Assembly (NCBI GenBank): GCA_029783825.1 | Contig: JAREIK010000506.1 | Coordinates: forward strand, 946,502 to 1,010,501 | Direction: 5' to 3' | DNA length: 64,000 bases | Source: Sapria himalayana | Taxonomy: Eukaryota > Streptophyta > Magnoliopsida > Malpighiales > Rafflesiaceae | In this document: positions 24,425 through 35,725 of the stretch, one piece after another | Layout of the letters: each line of letters begins with the position of its first letter | Numbering within the stretch: position 1 is the first letter of the stretch | The notes under the pieces: model-generated | The model's input: the letters and a program-made list of their open reading frames with translations, nothing else | What the model was told of the DNA's origin: nothing | Database searches by the model: none | Made by a program: the position numbers and the translations under genes

Positions 24425-26050
24425 CACTATCCATCATAACTAATACATGACTCTTAAGCACTGTGAAACTATATGTTAGACATTCAAGATAACCTTCAAA
24501 TCATTTGAAGGCATGTTCTACTGCAAGATACATAATAGAATGAACATAATTTTGGTTATCCTTTTGGATTCATAAGTATCATACTCTCATCAATTTAACT
24601 TACATAAATCTAGAGTTTCCACATATAGTTCCATCGAATGAGGTAGAAATAGAAGGTATCCCACTTCTTATCAACACCAATCTCATGCATGTGTTTCATG
24701 ACTTACCTATCAATATCCACTATAGACAACATATAATAACCTATTTGGTGGTGGAAATTTAAATCTCTATTCTACATAACACTCATTTTCATCAACATTC
24801 ATATAATAACAAAAACATAATTATTTATTACAAAACTTTTTGCATCATACATATTTACATAAACCAACATTAGATCACTAATTAGCTTGATATAGAAGAT
24901 GATTTCATGCATGAGGACTATAACATCACCTTATTGAATTGATGGCTCCCAATGGTAGCTGGCATAAAGATCTAGATCTCAAATATGGTTCTCAATCTAT
25001 TCTTACTTGTTCCTAATTGAGGGTGGCATTCATGCCCTTGATGATAGCTTGTTCTTCCCTCTTTCTATATTAAAATCCCCTTGCTCTTTTTGCTCTACTT
25101 GCTCTTTTCACTCCATTTCCTCTCCTTTTTTGAATTCTTTAAGTCCATATTTTATATCACCAGGGTCCCATCATATACTATAGTGGTTTAACGAGTTTGA
25201 TTTCATGATGTTGGATTGAGGATGTGACATTGAACAAACTTTGAATACTTTTTGGAACACAAAGTCACAACAATAAAAGTTGTCACAACTAAAGAAGTTT
25301 GTTTCTAGAACATAGTCACAATAATAAATAATGTAGTGGCTGAGAAATTTTCACTCTAGAATACAAAGTTATGGTGACAAATAATGCACCAACTGAGGCA
25401 TTCCTCCCTAGACCATATGATCATAGTGGAAAAAATATTACAATTGAGAAAATTCCTTTCTAAAATACAAAGTCACATGGAAAAAGATGTCATAACATAA
25501 AATTACCTAGTAATGTGTAATTTAGTTATGTAAAAAATATGTCATAGTACTAGAAAATGTCATGACTAAATGTACCAATTTGGCACTTGGTTGTCACAAT
25601 ATGAAAATACTATCATGGCTGAAATTGTATTTAGAATAAATGTGGATTCAACTCTATGATAATGTTATGATCATGAAGAATATATTATTTAGTAAAAGGA
25701 TGTGATAACTAGGTTATAGAGTTATAGCATGCAATAAAAGTCATGACTAATTTTTAAAGTCACGGACATGAAAGTTGGTTGTGATTTGTCAATAAGAATG
25801 TACTAGTATAATAATACGTGTCATTGGAAATGTCATGCATTTTTCATTACTATACAACCCTCTAATTCAACCTTCCACCAAATTTATCATGTATACCAAA
25901 TTTATGGCTAATTCAACTATTATTTATCAAAATCTATCAAAAATATAATTTAGTGATATATTCACTTTTAAAATCTATTTCCAATAAAAAACACATCGTG
26001 AAAATTAGTAAAAATATCCACAAAAACTTGATACTTAGAATGCTGAATAA
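24425..26050 (-). repeat. Partial LTR, copy R4, of the Athila/Tat-type family (-)
   Basis: A fourth reverse copy abuts R3. It has the 'cataagtatcatactctcatcaat' block (about 24570) and the minisatellite words 'acaaagtcacaa' at 25240-25480. It ends near 26050 in 'cttgatacttagaatgctgaata', a weak match to the LTR start. It lacks the roughly 0.7 kb that should lie nearest R3, so it is truncated at the junction. Confidence 0.45.
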
Positions 26051-26059
26051 TATGTTATC

Positions 26060-26860
26060 AAATAAAAGGTAGTTGACTAAGTTTGAGATAGTAACCCTCA
26101 TTGAAGAGTACAATGCAATTATGAATCATTCAATGAAAGTTACCACCAAAATAAAAATAACTAGAAAAAATTTGCCAATCCATGCACAATAGGTATTTTT
26201 GTTATAAAGCTTTGTGGTTGGGAGGACAATGATACCTTATTGGCATTATCTAGTTTTTAGAATCTTGGTTTTGAAGAAGCTTGGCCTATAGTAGTGACTT
26301 TTCAATTAGTTGATCATTCTTTGAATTATTTATGAATAAAATTTGTGGATGTGCTTGTTCAATTGTCATGGGTCTTGACTCAGTTATTAAGTGCATCAAT
26401 CTCATCAATATTTTTTGTTTTTTTATAGCCATTCAACTCTTGCTCAAAAGTTATGACAATGTTATAGAAATCACTTTTCATATGATACTAGCTATGAATC
26501 AATAGAATGATGCACTTTAGTAAACTTATATTTAGGACGTGGTGATAGAGCCAAGTGAAATGAAACATTTAATGTAAGTGGATTAACAAGAAAACCCATC
26601 ATCATATGGGTCAATCAAGAGATATAAGATATAATTGATAGCTCTTGGAATCTCTCAAAAATATGAAATAGACTATGATGATATATTTAGTTTTGTAGGG
26701 AGACTCAGAATTATGCAAGGTCTATTCATGCGTATGTCAAAGCCAATAGAGGAAAGATGGCTAATGTGTTGAGATAGAAATGCTTTGAACAAGGCAAAAA
26801 TTTTTAGTGCTTTTCTAAATGAAGGAACTTGAACAGCTCAATCACTTACTTGGTCTACAA
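26060..26860 (+). other. Unassigned, probably decayed copia internal DNA
   Basis: No domain can be read with confidence. The stretch lies directly upstream of the copia RNase H remnant and may be its RT region, but stops and shifts obscure any motif. Confidence 0.3.
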
Positions 26861-27580
26861 GCTAAGAATTTGTTGAGCATGTTGGAATGCTCAAATATAA
26901 GGTGATTTCAATGCCAATGGAACCAAATAACAAAATTTGGGTATAGGAAGGCAAAGAATTAAAAAATAATATGATATATCAACAATTGGTAGGTTGTGTT
27001 ATCTACTAAGCATTGTCTAGACCTAATATTTCTTAAGTAGTTAGTGAGATGATTCATTATATGCAAGGTCCAACAAGCCTCACTTGGCAGTAGTTTGATG
27101 GATACTAAAATATTTGAAAAATATAATGAACTATAATGTTTTGTATAAAAATGTGAAGTCTACAAATTAGTTGGTTACAATGATGCTGACTATGTAGAAG
27201 ATCAACAACTAGGTATATAATTAAGCTTGGTTATATAACATTTTTTTGGTTTAACAGGAGACAACCAATATTATCATAATCAACAATGAAAGTAGAATAC
27301 AATGCTATAGCAATGGCCACTAAAGAGTGTGTGTGAATGATACATATGATGAATGATTTACATCAACCAATAGTTTGTAGTTCCATTGTAATGTGATAAC
27401 CAATTGGTGATTCATTTGGTAAAGAATTTAATATTTCATGTAGAAACTAAACATGTGAACTACAATATCACTAAAAATTATGCTAGAAAAATTTGAGATG
27501 AGACATATCAATATGGATGATCAAGTTACATACTTATTTACAAAAAAATTTGGCACAATGCTGGAAATGGGAGCTAACAT
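26861..27580 (+). pseudogene. Ty1/copia pol C-terminus (RT end and RNase H), degenerate
   Basis: Broken translation gives the copia order: a piece resembling 'LECK-V-TPM' near 26890, then QQLVGCVIY at about 26980, LSRPNIS at about 27010, a GYTDADWA-like region near 27180, and MKVEYNAIAMATKECV at 27286-27335 (the usual SAEAEY-A-A-A--E--W block of RNase H). Stops interrupt nearly every block. It is followed by a polypurine tract and LTR start at 27581-27591, which fixes the orientation. No matching 5' LTR is seen, so the left part is lost or unrecognisable. Confidence 0.65.
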
Positions 27581-27782
27581 AAAGGGGGAGTGTTAAGAAT
27601 CAAAGTCACACCACCTCAAGTCCAATTTCTTATTGATGATGATAGATCTAGGTAAAAATTAGGTAGATGCTATATCAATGGTCTTGATTACTTTTTTACT
27701 ATTTTATTGTGTGATGTATATTGCTTTCTACAACCTTTAAATAACCCCAATGTATTTGAATTTTTAATTCAAGAATAAAAGC
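27581..27782 (+). repeat. Copia polypurine tract and start of 3' LTR
   Basis: Polypurine tract aaagggggag (27581-27590), followed at once by tgttaagaat, a typical LTR start. Within it are a TATA-like tttaaataa (27739) and an aataaa signal (27775). The right LTR boundary is not clear because a later duplication begins near 27783. Confidence 0.6.
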
Positions 27783-28549
27783 TTAATAATATATGTCTTT
27801 GTTGTTAGGTGTGGTTTAATACATATTTTTAGTAGGATAAATGTGTGCATATGTGTGAAACTTTGTAAAAATGGTAAGATGTCAAAAATATGAATGAGTA
27901 TATTTATGACTGGTAAGAAATTTGGGTTAGATTTTCTTCTATATATAAAAGAGACTTTTTTTTTTTCTAAATACAAGAATTTCATCTATGTAGAATGTAT
28001 AGTAAATAATTATGCAAAAGTGGGCATGTGGCCTTTGATATGTATATATATATATATGAATGTTATATAAGTGTGTAAATGGTTATGTGCAAGGTAAACA
28101 GTGCATATGTCCTCTTCTACATAATTTTCTAATATCTCCTTTTCTTTATAGTTTTGTGAGGTTCTTCTACATAATGTTATGTCCTCTTCTTGATGAATTA
28201 GAGTTTTGTGCTCTATTTATTTAATAATATATGTCTTTGTTGTTAGGTGTGGTTTAATACATATTTTTAGTAGGATAAATGTGTGCATATGTGTGAAACT
28301 TTGTAAAAATGGTAAGATGTCAAAAATATGAATGAGTATATTTATGACTGGTAAGAAATTTGGGTTAGATTTTCTTCTATATATAAAAGAGACATTTTTT
28401 TTCTAAATACAAGAATTTCATCTATGTAGAATGTATGGTAAATAATTATGCAAAAGTGGGCATGTGGCCTTTGATATGTATATATATATATATATATATG
28501 AATGTTATATAAGTGTGTAAATGGTTATGTGCAAGGTAAACAGTGCATA
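27783..28549. repeat. Recent direct duplication, two ~325-bp copies 438 bp apart
   Basis: 27783-28107 and 28221-28549 are nearly identical. The visible differences are poly-T length, TA-repeat length and a substitution such as gtatagtaaa versus gtatggtaaa. The 113-bp spacer contains two partial 'atgtcctcttct' words. The low divergence contrasts with the decayed surroundings. The 60- to 85-codon minus-strand frame at 27764-27985 lies inside it and is not supported as a gene. Confidence 0.9.
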
Positions 28550-30230
28550 ATATTCAATATTTAAATGGATCAAGTTTGCAAATATTTATGTACAAGATGT
28601 GTGCATGTTTGTGCATTCCTTAGTATGAAAGTGAATATTTAGGTAAAATACCTAGAAATGTGCATATGTATGTGCAAGTGATGAATGCTAAAAAAAGATT
28701 TTCACCAATAATAAATAGAAACTCACAATATAATCAAACAATATATGGGAATGAAAAATATACTAAAAAAAGTTGAATATTAGATATAAATACAAATCAA
28801 ATACTTTTCAAAGCTCTATTCTAGCAAGAAGAAAGTCAAAGCAATGTTAAATTTTGATTATATAATATAAGAAATTACATCACATGATAAATATGAATTT
28901 TATAGGTTTTATAACACTTTGAAATGTGATTCATTTTTCTCTCTAAATTTCCTAAACACGTATGAATTAGTGCAATTTATTTTGAAAATATGATTCCTTT
29001 TATTTGAGAAGTGAAAAAAAAATGGATTCTCTAATCTATGGTCCGTTTTTTGCATTTTTTTTGTATGGTGGAAACTATGTTTGAAATAAGAAACCATTGT
29101 GCAAAATTAAAAAGTTCTATTAAATGCTTTACTATTTTGAATTTTTATTTTTTTGGAAATATAACAATTTCTATTTAATTTTTTAAAAATGTGGTGTTTT
29201 CATTATTTGGAAGGTTGTTTTGAGTGTTAGGCGATGGTGTTATTCGATATCCATTAAGAAGTTATGGTTTAAGTAGTTTGTTGTTAGGTATTGTTGTGGC
29301 AAACTTAATTACTTATTTTTTATACTACCGGAAATGTTCTCTGACTTTTAAATCTTTCTTACTTCAAGAACAAACTTATCTTCTAGGTATAATTCATGAT
29401 TATATGGATGTTTGTAAGATTTCAAAGTTTGAATATTTCCTACTTTAAGATTTAAATTCTTTTTGGAGCACATTCATAGATATAAGAAGGTTTTGATGGG
29501 TAAGGCTTTTGTTATATAGTACGTGTTGGGATAAATGACTCGTACCCATCCACAATGAAATTTATTAGTTATTAAATGTTTATTTTGTTATATAGTAAGG
29601 TCTAAGACTTTTGTGGCGAATAAACAATGGAGACATTGCTAGTTTTGAGTAACTCTTTCAAATGATGAAACAATGAAGCATCTTACATTGTGTTTGTATG
29701 CGACATGATAGGGATTCTTCTCGCTCTACAAACAAAAAGTTTAATTTAACAATACACACACACAGAGATATATAAATAAATATCATTTATTGGTATTCAA
29801 AGAATTGATGTTGATTTGGAGTCTTAAATGTACAATCAAGGTAATTGTAAATCAAGTATTTATGTATGTCCAAGTTAGAAACTAATTAATAATGATAATA
29901 ATATGTAAATGAAGAGTTAAGTTGTTATATTTTTGGTCTAAGAGTTGATAGATACTTGTCAACTAGAACCAGCAAGATGCCAAGAGAGATTTGAATATTG
30001 TTGTAGGTATATCAATTAAATTATTTAAATTCAAAAGGTGCTCACTAGCATATCTGCATATTTTTTTGATTCAGTCATTTATTAGGTAATGCAAAAATTT
30101 TGGAGAGAGATTTCTAGATATCTATTCTCCACTAACTAGACTTACTCAAAAGAATATTAACTTTCAATGAATTGATTGTTGTGAAAGAATCATATAATTA
30201 CTGAAGAAAAAACCTACATATACACACATG
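28550..30230. other. Unassigned AT-rich intergenic DNA
   Basis: No recognisable gene or element. A 74-codon plus frame at 29224-29448 with a hydrophobic middle and a 62-codon minus frame at 28909-29097 have no recognisable motif and no neighbouring support. A short (CA)n lies near 29754-29763. Confidence 0.4.
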
Positions 30231-30339
30231 CCATCACATCCACAACTACATGGATTCACATGCCACAACATAAATATATATTTACATGTCAATTTTCACA
30301 CCATATATATATATTTACATGCCACAACACACATGCGCG

Positions 30340-30875
30340 CGCGTGTGGCCCATTTTTGCAAGGCACGACCATGCCACCTTGCCATGCCAGACACAACATA
30401 GTAAATTTTTCATGTCATGCTAGGCATGACATTGTGGCATAGTCCATCGGCCCAGCATGGTACAGTGGCATGGTCATGCTGGACCATGCTAAATAGTGCA
30501 TGCAAAAACCTTTTGAATGAAAGCACAATGGGTGGCTAGCGTACATGGCCAGCCAATTACAATCAGCCATGTGGTCGATTATTTTAAAAAAAATTAGACC
30601 ACCCCATCAGGCAGTCACCCAGGCTAATTTACCATGCCACCGGGCTAGGCACATGGGTTATGCCTAGCCCAAAATTAGGCATGGCTCATGCCAACCCAAC
30701 AAGCATTAACCATGCCATGGAGGGGCCTTGCCTAGCTTGAAGCATGGTTCTAGACCATGTCATGCTAGGCCATGCACGAGTATATTGGGCTAGACCATGT
30801 CATGCTAGGCCATGCACGAGTATATTGGGCTAGGCCATGGGCCATGCCCGAGCCGCCCTTCCCATTTGATATCTC
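30340..30875. mobile_element. GC-rich hAT-like non-autonomous element (island VII), left end unclear
   Basis: A block rich in 'catgcc', 'ggcatg' and 'aggccatgc' words within AT-rich DNA. The right edge 'cccatttgatatctcta' is the complement of tagagatatcaaatggg, matching the terminal inverted repeat (tagaggtgtcaaatggg) of the elements at 57.9 and 60.7 kb. The left end has no clear matching terminus, so it is truncated or rearranged. No transposase frame is visible. Confidence 0.5.
30751..30830. repeat. Exact 40-bp tandem duplication inside the GC-rich island
   Basis: 30751-30790 and 30791-30830 are identical (start tagaccatgtcatgctagg). Confidence 0.95.
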
Positions 30876-31124
30876 TACATCACATCCATGACTACATGAA
30901 TTCATATATCACAACATATATATAATTACATGCCATAACATATATGTATATAATTATATGCCACACATATGTGATGACTTCGTATCATGTATATTCAAAT
31001 GTGGAACACCCTGACTATCTTTGTTTTATGGCACTTATAACCTTGTACTTTCCAAGAGGAAGTTTAGGACTTGAATTAGAATCTTAAAATGGGTTAAATT
31101 GGAATTTTGGTCGTGATCTCCATT

Positions 31125-31430
31125 GCTCTTAGTCTCTACCACCATGTGCATCATCATTGGCTGCAACAACCATAAAATCTACCATCATTGGCCATGACAG
31201 CCATGATATATGTCATTTCTGACAATGAATACCACCACTAACACTATCATTAAAAGTGATAAACACCACAGTTATCATCACTGACAATGAATGCCACCAC
31301 CTTCAGCATCATTTACTACAACAACCTCCATAGTCATTGACATTGGTAATGAATATCACTACTAACATTGTTGTTGGCCATGTCTACCACCATGGGCACC
31401 ATTGATAGCCACGTCAACCACCATCATGAC
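31125..31430. repeat. Degenerate ~62-bp tandem repeat rich in CCA/CAT words
   Basis: Three alignable units start at about 31221 (gacaatgaataccaccac), 31283 (gacaatgaatgccaccac) and 31345 (ggtaatgaatatcactac). The flanks keep related 'accatcattggccatgac' words. Confidence 0.6.
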
Positions 31431-31660
31431 AAAATATCAAGGAAAAGTACAAAATTATAACCCGTATAAAAAAGCACATTGAAACAAGTGCAAAATACAA
31501 TTCAATAATGAAAAATCATAATACAAATAACCATAATCCATAAAACATAGATGGGTTGTTTAACTAGGTCAACAAATGCTAGAATGCCTATGTTTAAGCA
31601 AGGCATCTATGCATTCACCAAAAATCTAACCCATCCTCGTATGATTTTATCATCATTCCC

Positions 31661-31671
31661 CTCTGATACCA
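31661..31671 (-). other. Copia primer-binding site (minus strand)
   Basis: ctctgatacca, the complement of tggtatcagag, the initiator-Met-tRNA site of Ty1/copia elements. It sits one base from the end of LTR B. Confidence 0.75.
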
Positions 31672-31672
31672 T

Positions 31673-33083
31673 TGTTGAAGAACTAGGGATTTAAAAATCC
31701 TCCAAACCAATAATGCTCATAGGAAGGTTTATTTTCTTTTGAGTAGATATATATATACATTTGTAACAAGAACAACATGCCTCCAAAGTTATCAGCACCA
31801 ACAAAGGCTTTTTACATATGTCCTCTATTCTAAAATCTCGTGGGGTAGATGATGTTATAGTAGTTAGCATCATTCGAGCCATCCATTTATAAATAAAAAA
31901 AATTATAAAAATCATCACATTAAATGTGACATTTTGATAATTTATTTATAATATGTAAACATCTATTATTAAATATATTAATTATTTTTATATGTATATA
32001 TAATCAAAATTAATTTAATACAAATTAGTTATTTTGATTTAATAGTTAAATCAAATAATTTGATTCTAATCGAATTAATTATTCTATTTATAATACATAC
32101 ATACTTTAAATAAACAAAAAACTTTAAAATAGGTATTATAGCTCTTGATAAGGCAATAGAAGGGACCATGGACTAAATAAGATATCAGACTCCTAATAAA
32201 AATTATATTATACTATAATTTAAATTAATTATAATTCATACCACTATAAAATTATAATTTCACTCTCTTACTTATTTAAAACAACTTGTAACTTTTGTTA
32301 CTTAATACTTATTAAACTCTTCATTTTGAGATTAAAGATACCTATTAATTGAATTAAATGACTAATAATCTAATTTAATCTATTTTTATTTATTTCCTTG
32401 AGACTTTCCACTTAAGTTATTAGAAATACCGGATCAAAATCTACCTACCTAGTTTGATAATATCAAAACTTATAAGTTTTCTCAATGATATATCATTAAT
32501 CCTTTTAATAGGACATGGATTATGTTGGAATTCAAATTTCAATATATACTTAATAAAGTTATCCAATTCATATAATTCCTAAATATATTTCTAGATCTCA
32601 CTCTTTATGTATCAAAATAGTTATTAACAAGTATATATATATATATATATTAATTGCTTTATTAATAAGAGTAATAGTATTTATAATAATAATGATATAT
32701 TTTATTTTACATGTCTATACAAAAAAAACACATTGTGATAGTCATGTTCAATACACTCATGTGTAATTGCACTAGAAGTTAGAATTTCATCATTCTCTAT
32801 AATCAAGATAAACATATTGAAATATTATACTATAATTTTACTGATACATTGTCCAGTTCTATCTTGATAATAAATAACAAACTTATATTCCACAAGAATT
32901 AATGATTCGATCTTCGGTGCACGAGTCGAACTTTATGCACCAAATCATCTACTATACTGAATATAGAATACATGTATTTTTACAAAGTCAACTCATTGTA
33001 AATTCTTTTATTAAACAAGAAAATAATATCAACCAAGAAAAAAAATAATCAAAAATCGCTTTCAGTATAAAATAGTTCCAACA
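31673..33083 (-). repeat. Copia LTR, copy B (-)
   Basis: The ends on the plus strand are tgttgaag...gttccaaca, so on the minus strand it reads tgttggaac...cttcaaca with 5-bp inverted ends (tgttg/caaca). It is about 1.41 kb. The PBS beside its 3' end makes it a 5' LTR, but the expected internal region at lower coordinates is not recognisable. It shares long blocks with LTR A, for example 'gaagggacc-t-g-ctaaataagatat' near 32160 and 34797, and 'aggacatggatt' near 32511 and 35161. A (TA)n lies near 32630-32650. Confidence 0.65.
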
Positions 33084-33299
33084 CTCATATGAAGTTTTAT
33101 ACGAGAAAAGTACATATCTCATGTATATTGAGATGAACTTTTTGACACTAACCATTGGGTTCTAAATTTATTATAGAAACAACTAAAAATTTTAAAAATA
33201 TGCTACACTATGTGAAAACTACATAATATAGATAGAATAGTTATGCTAACAATAAAAAAAAGTCATTAAAATTGATGATGGGTGATTGTATTTATGAAA

Positions 33300-33610
33300 G
33301 GAGTAGTTAGGTTAGAAAGAAAAAAAATTAAGTCCTAGAAATATTGGACCTTTTGAGACAAAAGTAAGAATTGCTAATTAAGAGTATCAACTTGATTTAT
33401 TATCTTATCTAAATTAAGATTAATGGTATTTTTCATATGTCTATGATAAAGAAACATGTGAAACACCATTGTATTCCAAGAGAATAACTAATAAGGATTA
33501 ATAAAGACATGAGTTATGAAGATATATCAGTCAAAATTCAAGATCATTGGGTAAAGGAATTATGGAATAAAGTGATTTTGTAGTCGAAGTCCTCAAAGAT
33601 TAAAACATGA
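33300..33610 (+). pseudogene. Ty3/gypsy integrase tail fragment (chromovirus-like), degenerate
   Basis: Broken plus-strand translation follows the C-terminal end of gypsy integrase. There is a KYWTF piece (compare 'KYVGPFEI') near 33340, then INGIFHMSMIKKHVKHH at about 33420-33465 (compare 'VHDVFHVSMLRKYV'), then DMSYEDISVKIQDHWVKELWNKVI at about 33510-33575 (the usual 'YEE-PV-ILD---K-LR-K-I' block), here quoted in part. Stops separate the pieces. No LTR or other pol domain accompanies it. It is wedged between two copia LTRs. Confidence 0.5.
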
Positions 33611-34339
33611 TGAAACTATCAAAGATTAAAACATGATGAAACTATAACTACAACATTTTCATAGGTTAAATTTTTGAAGGACACAAATTTTAACATATTA
33701 GGAGATTGTAATGCTTATAATTTTTGTAAAATAAATTATATTATGAATTTAGAAAGGAAATAAAAATTTTAAAAATTTTAAAATAAAGTGGAAAATAATA
33801 ATTTGTTTTATTTATGTGATTTTTCAAGTTTTTTGTTAATTGTTGGGATTTGATGAATTAAAGTTCACTAGAATATTTTGGTCATTTAGTGTGATTCAGG
33901 CTAACGTATGTAAAAAATATTTTTTTTGAAAAAAAAATAATAATTGAATAAATATGAATATTGAAAAATAAATAAATAATATTTTGATTAACTAAAGAAA
34001 GAAAACCAAATAAAATAATGAGGAAGGGATAAAAGATAGAAAGGCAAAAATTCGCCCCCACTATTTCATTTTTCTAAAGGAATCAAAGCTCATTATACAC
34101 TTGTTGCTCTTTCTTCTTCCAATTATGTCTCTCTCATGTAAGATGTAACTAAATTGATGCTAGATTTTATTAAATCAAACAAAACTTGACAAAACATTGA
34201 TGAAAATGCAATATGGGTAAGTTGTGATTTTAGTATTACCAAAAACTATATGAAATATTTTGGATTTATGGATTCAAAATGATTAAGAAATTAATAAATT
34301 TCAATATATGTAAAGAAATAATAAAAAACCTTAGACATT

Positions 34340-35725
34340 TTTCATAAATTTGATTTGGATTTGTTTATTGACTAAGATAGAGAATTAAGGTGTGTGCTTA
34401 TGTATAGATTGTATAATGTCAAATTACCTTGATGAATGTGTATCAATGGTTGTATCATCTCTCGTTTTTCCTCTTCCAACTTATGTAATGAAGAAGATGA
34501 TGTGAAAATGGTGTAGCATCGCCGAGCCATAAAACTTATATTTAAAAAATACAAATTGAATATTTAATACATAATTAAATTACACATTTTAGTTTATTAC
34601 TTCAAATATCTCATTAAAGATGTAATGTATTTATTATATTTAAATAATCAATTCAATTTGATAAGGACTAATAATTTTGATAAAATCAAATTATTTGATT
34701 ATAATTAAATTAATTATTCTGATTATATATGCATATATTCTAAAAAAATAAATAAAATCTTTAAGAATTTTTTATGTCATCCAGATAAGGCTATGGAAGG
34801 GACCCTAGCCTAAATAAGATATATGTCTCTAATGTAAATTATTTTGCATGATAATTCATATTAATTATAATTCATATTAATTATAATTCATACAATCATA
34901 GAATTATAATTGTACTCCCTCACTTATATTAAAAAAATTATATCTTTTAATACTTATCACTAATTAACTCCTTTTGTTAAGATTATATATACCCATTGAT
35001 TGAATTATATCACTGATAAACTAATTCAATTTGTCTCAAATTATTTATTTGATACTTTCTAGTTAACTTAATATAATTTTGAAATCAAAATCCACTTACA
35101 CTGTTCGAAAAAATTAAAACTTATAAGCTTTTTCAAGGAGACATCATCAATCTTTCTAACAGGACATGGATTCAATCAGTAATCAATATCCATCATACAT
35201 TTGATAAAGTGATCCAATTCATAGAGTTCCATTATCTATTTCTAGACCTTACTCTTTATGAATCAAAACAACTATTAACAAGGGTATACAAATGTTAATT
35301 ACTTCATGAATAATAGTAACATTGTTTATAGTAATAATAGTGTATTTTTTTATAAGTAATATAAAGTAATAACATTGTATTGGTCTTCTTCAATACAGTC
35401 AAGTGTATTAATACTATAAGCTAAAACTTCACCATTCATCATAGTCAAGATAGACTTGATGAAATCTAGCACTACAATCTTACAGATAGGTTTTCCTACT
35501 CTATCTAAATTATGAACAAATTTATATTTCACACGAACTCATGTTTTGAACTTATGTGCATAAGTCAAACCCTATATACCATATCTTTTATAATGTAGAA
35601 TAAATAACATGATTTTTCAAAAATTTAGTTCATTGTAAAATATTTTATTTAAAATAAAAAAAGATATAAATTAAGAAAATAGAAAAATAATCAAGAATTG
35701 CTTTTAGTATAAATTAGTTCCAATA
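34340..35725 (-). repeat. Copia LTR, copy A (-)
   Basis: The right edge (gttccaata, the mutated complement of tgttggaac) lies beside the purine tract aagtgggagat read on the minus strand at 35726-35736. It is therefore the 3' LTR of the copia pol remnant above it. It is collinear with LTR B over most of its length. The left edge near 34340 is estimated by alignment with copy B and is uncertain. Confidence 0.55.

Noticed and set aside
27783..28549. Possible CRISPR-like or long terminal repeat pair
   Set aside because: Only two copies of a 325-bp unit, with no TG/CA ends and no PBS or polypurine tract in the spacer.
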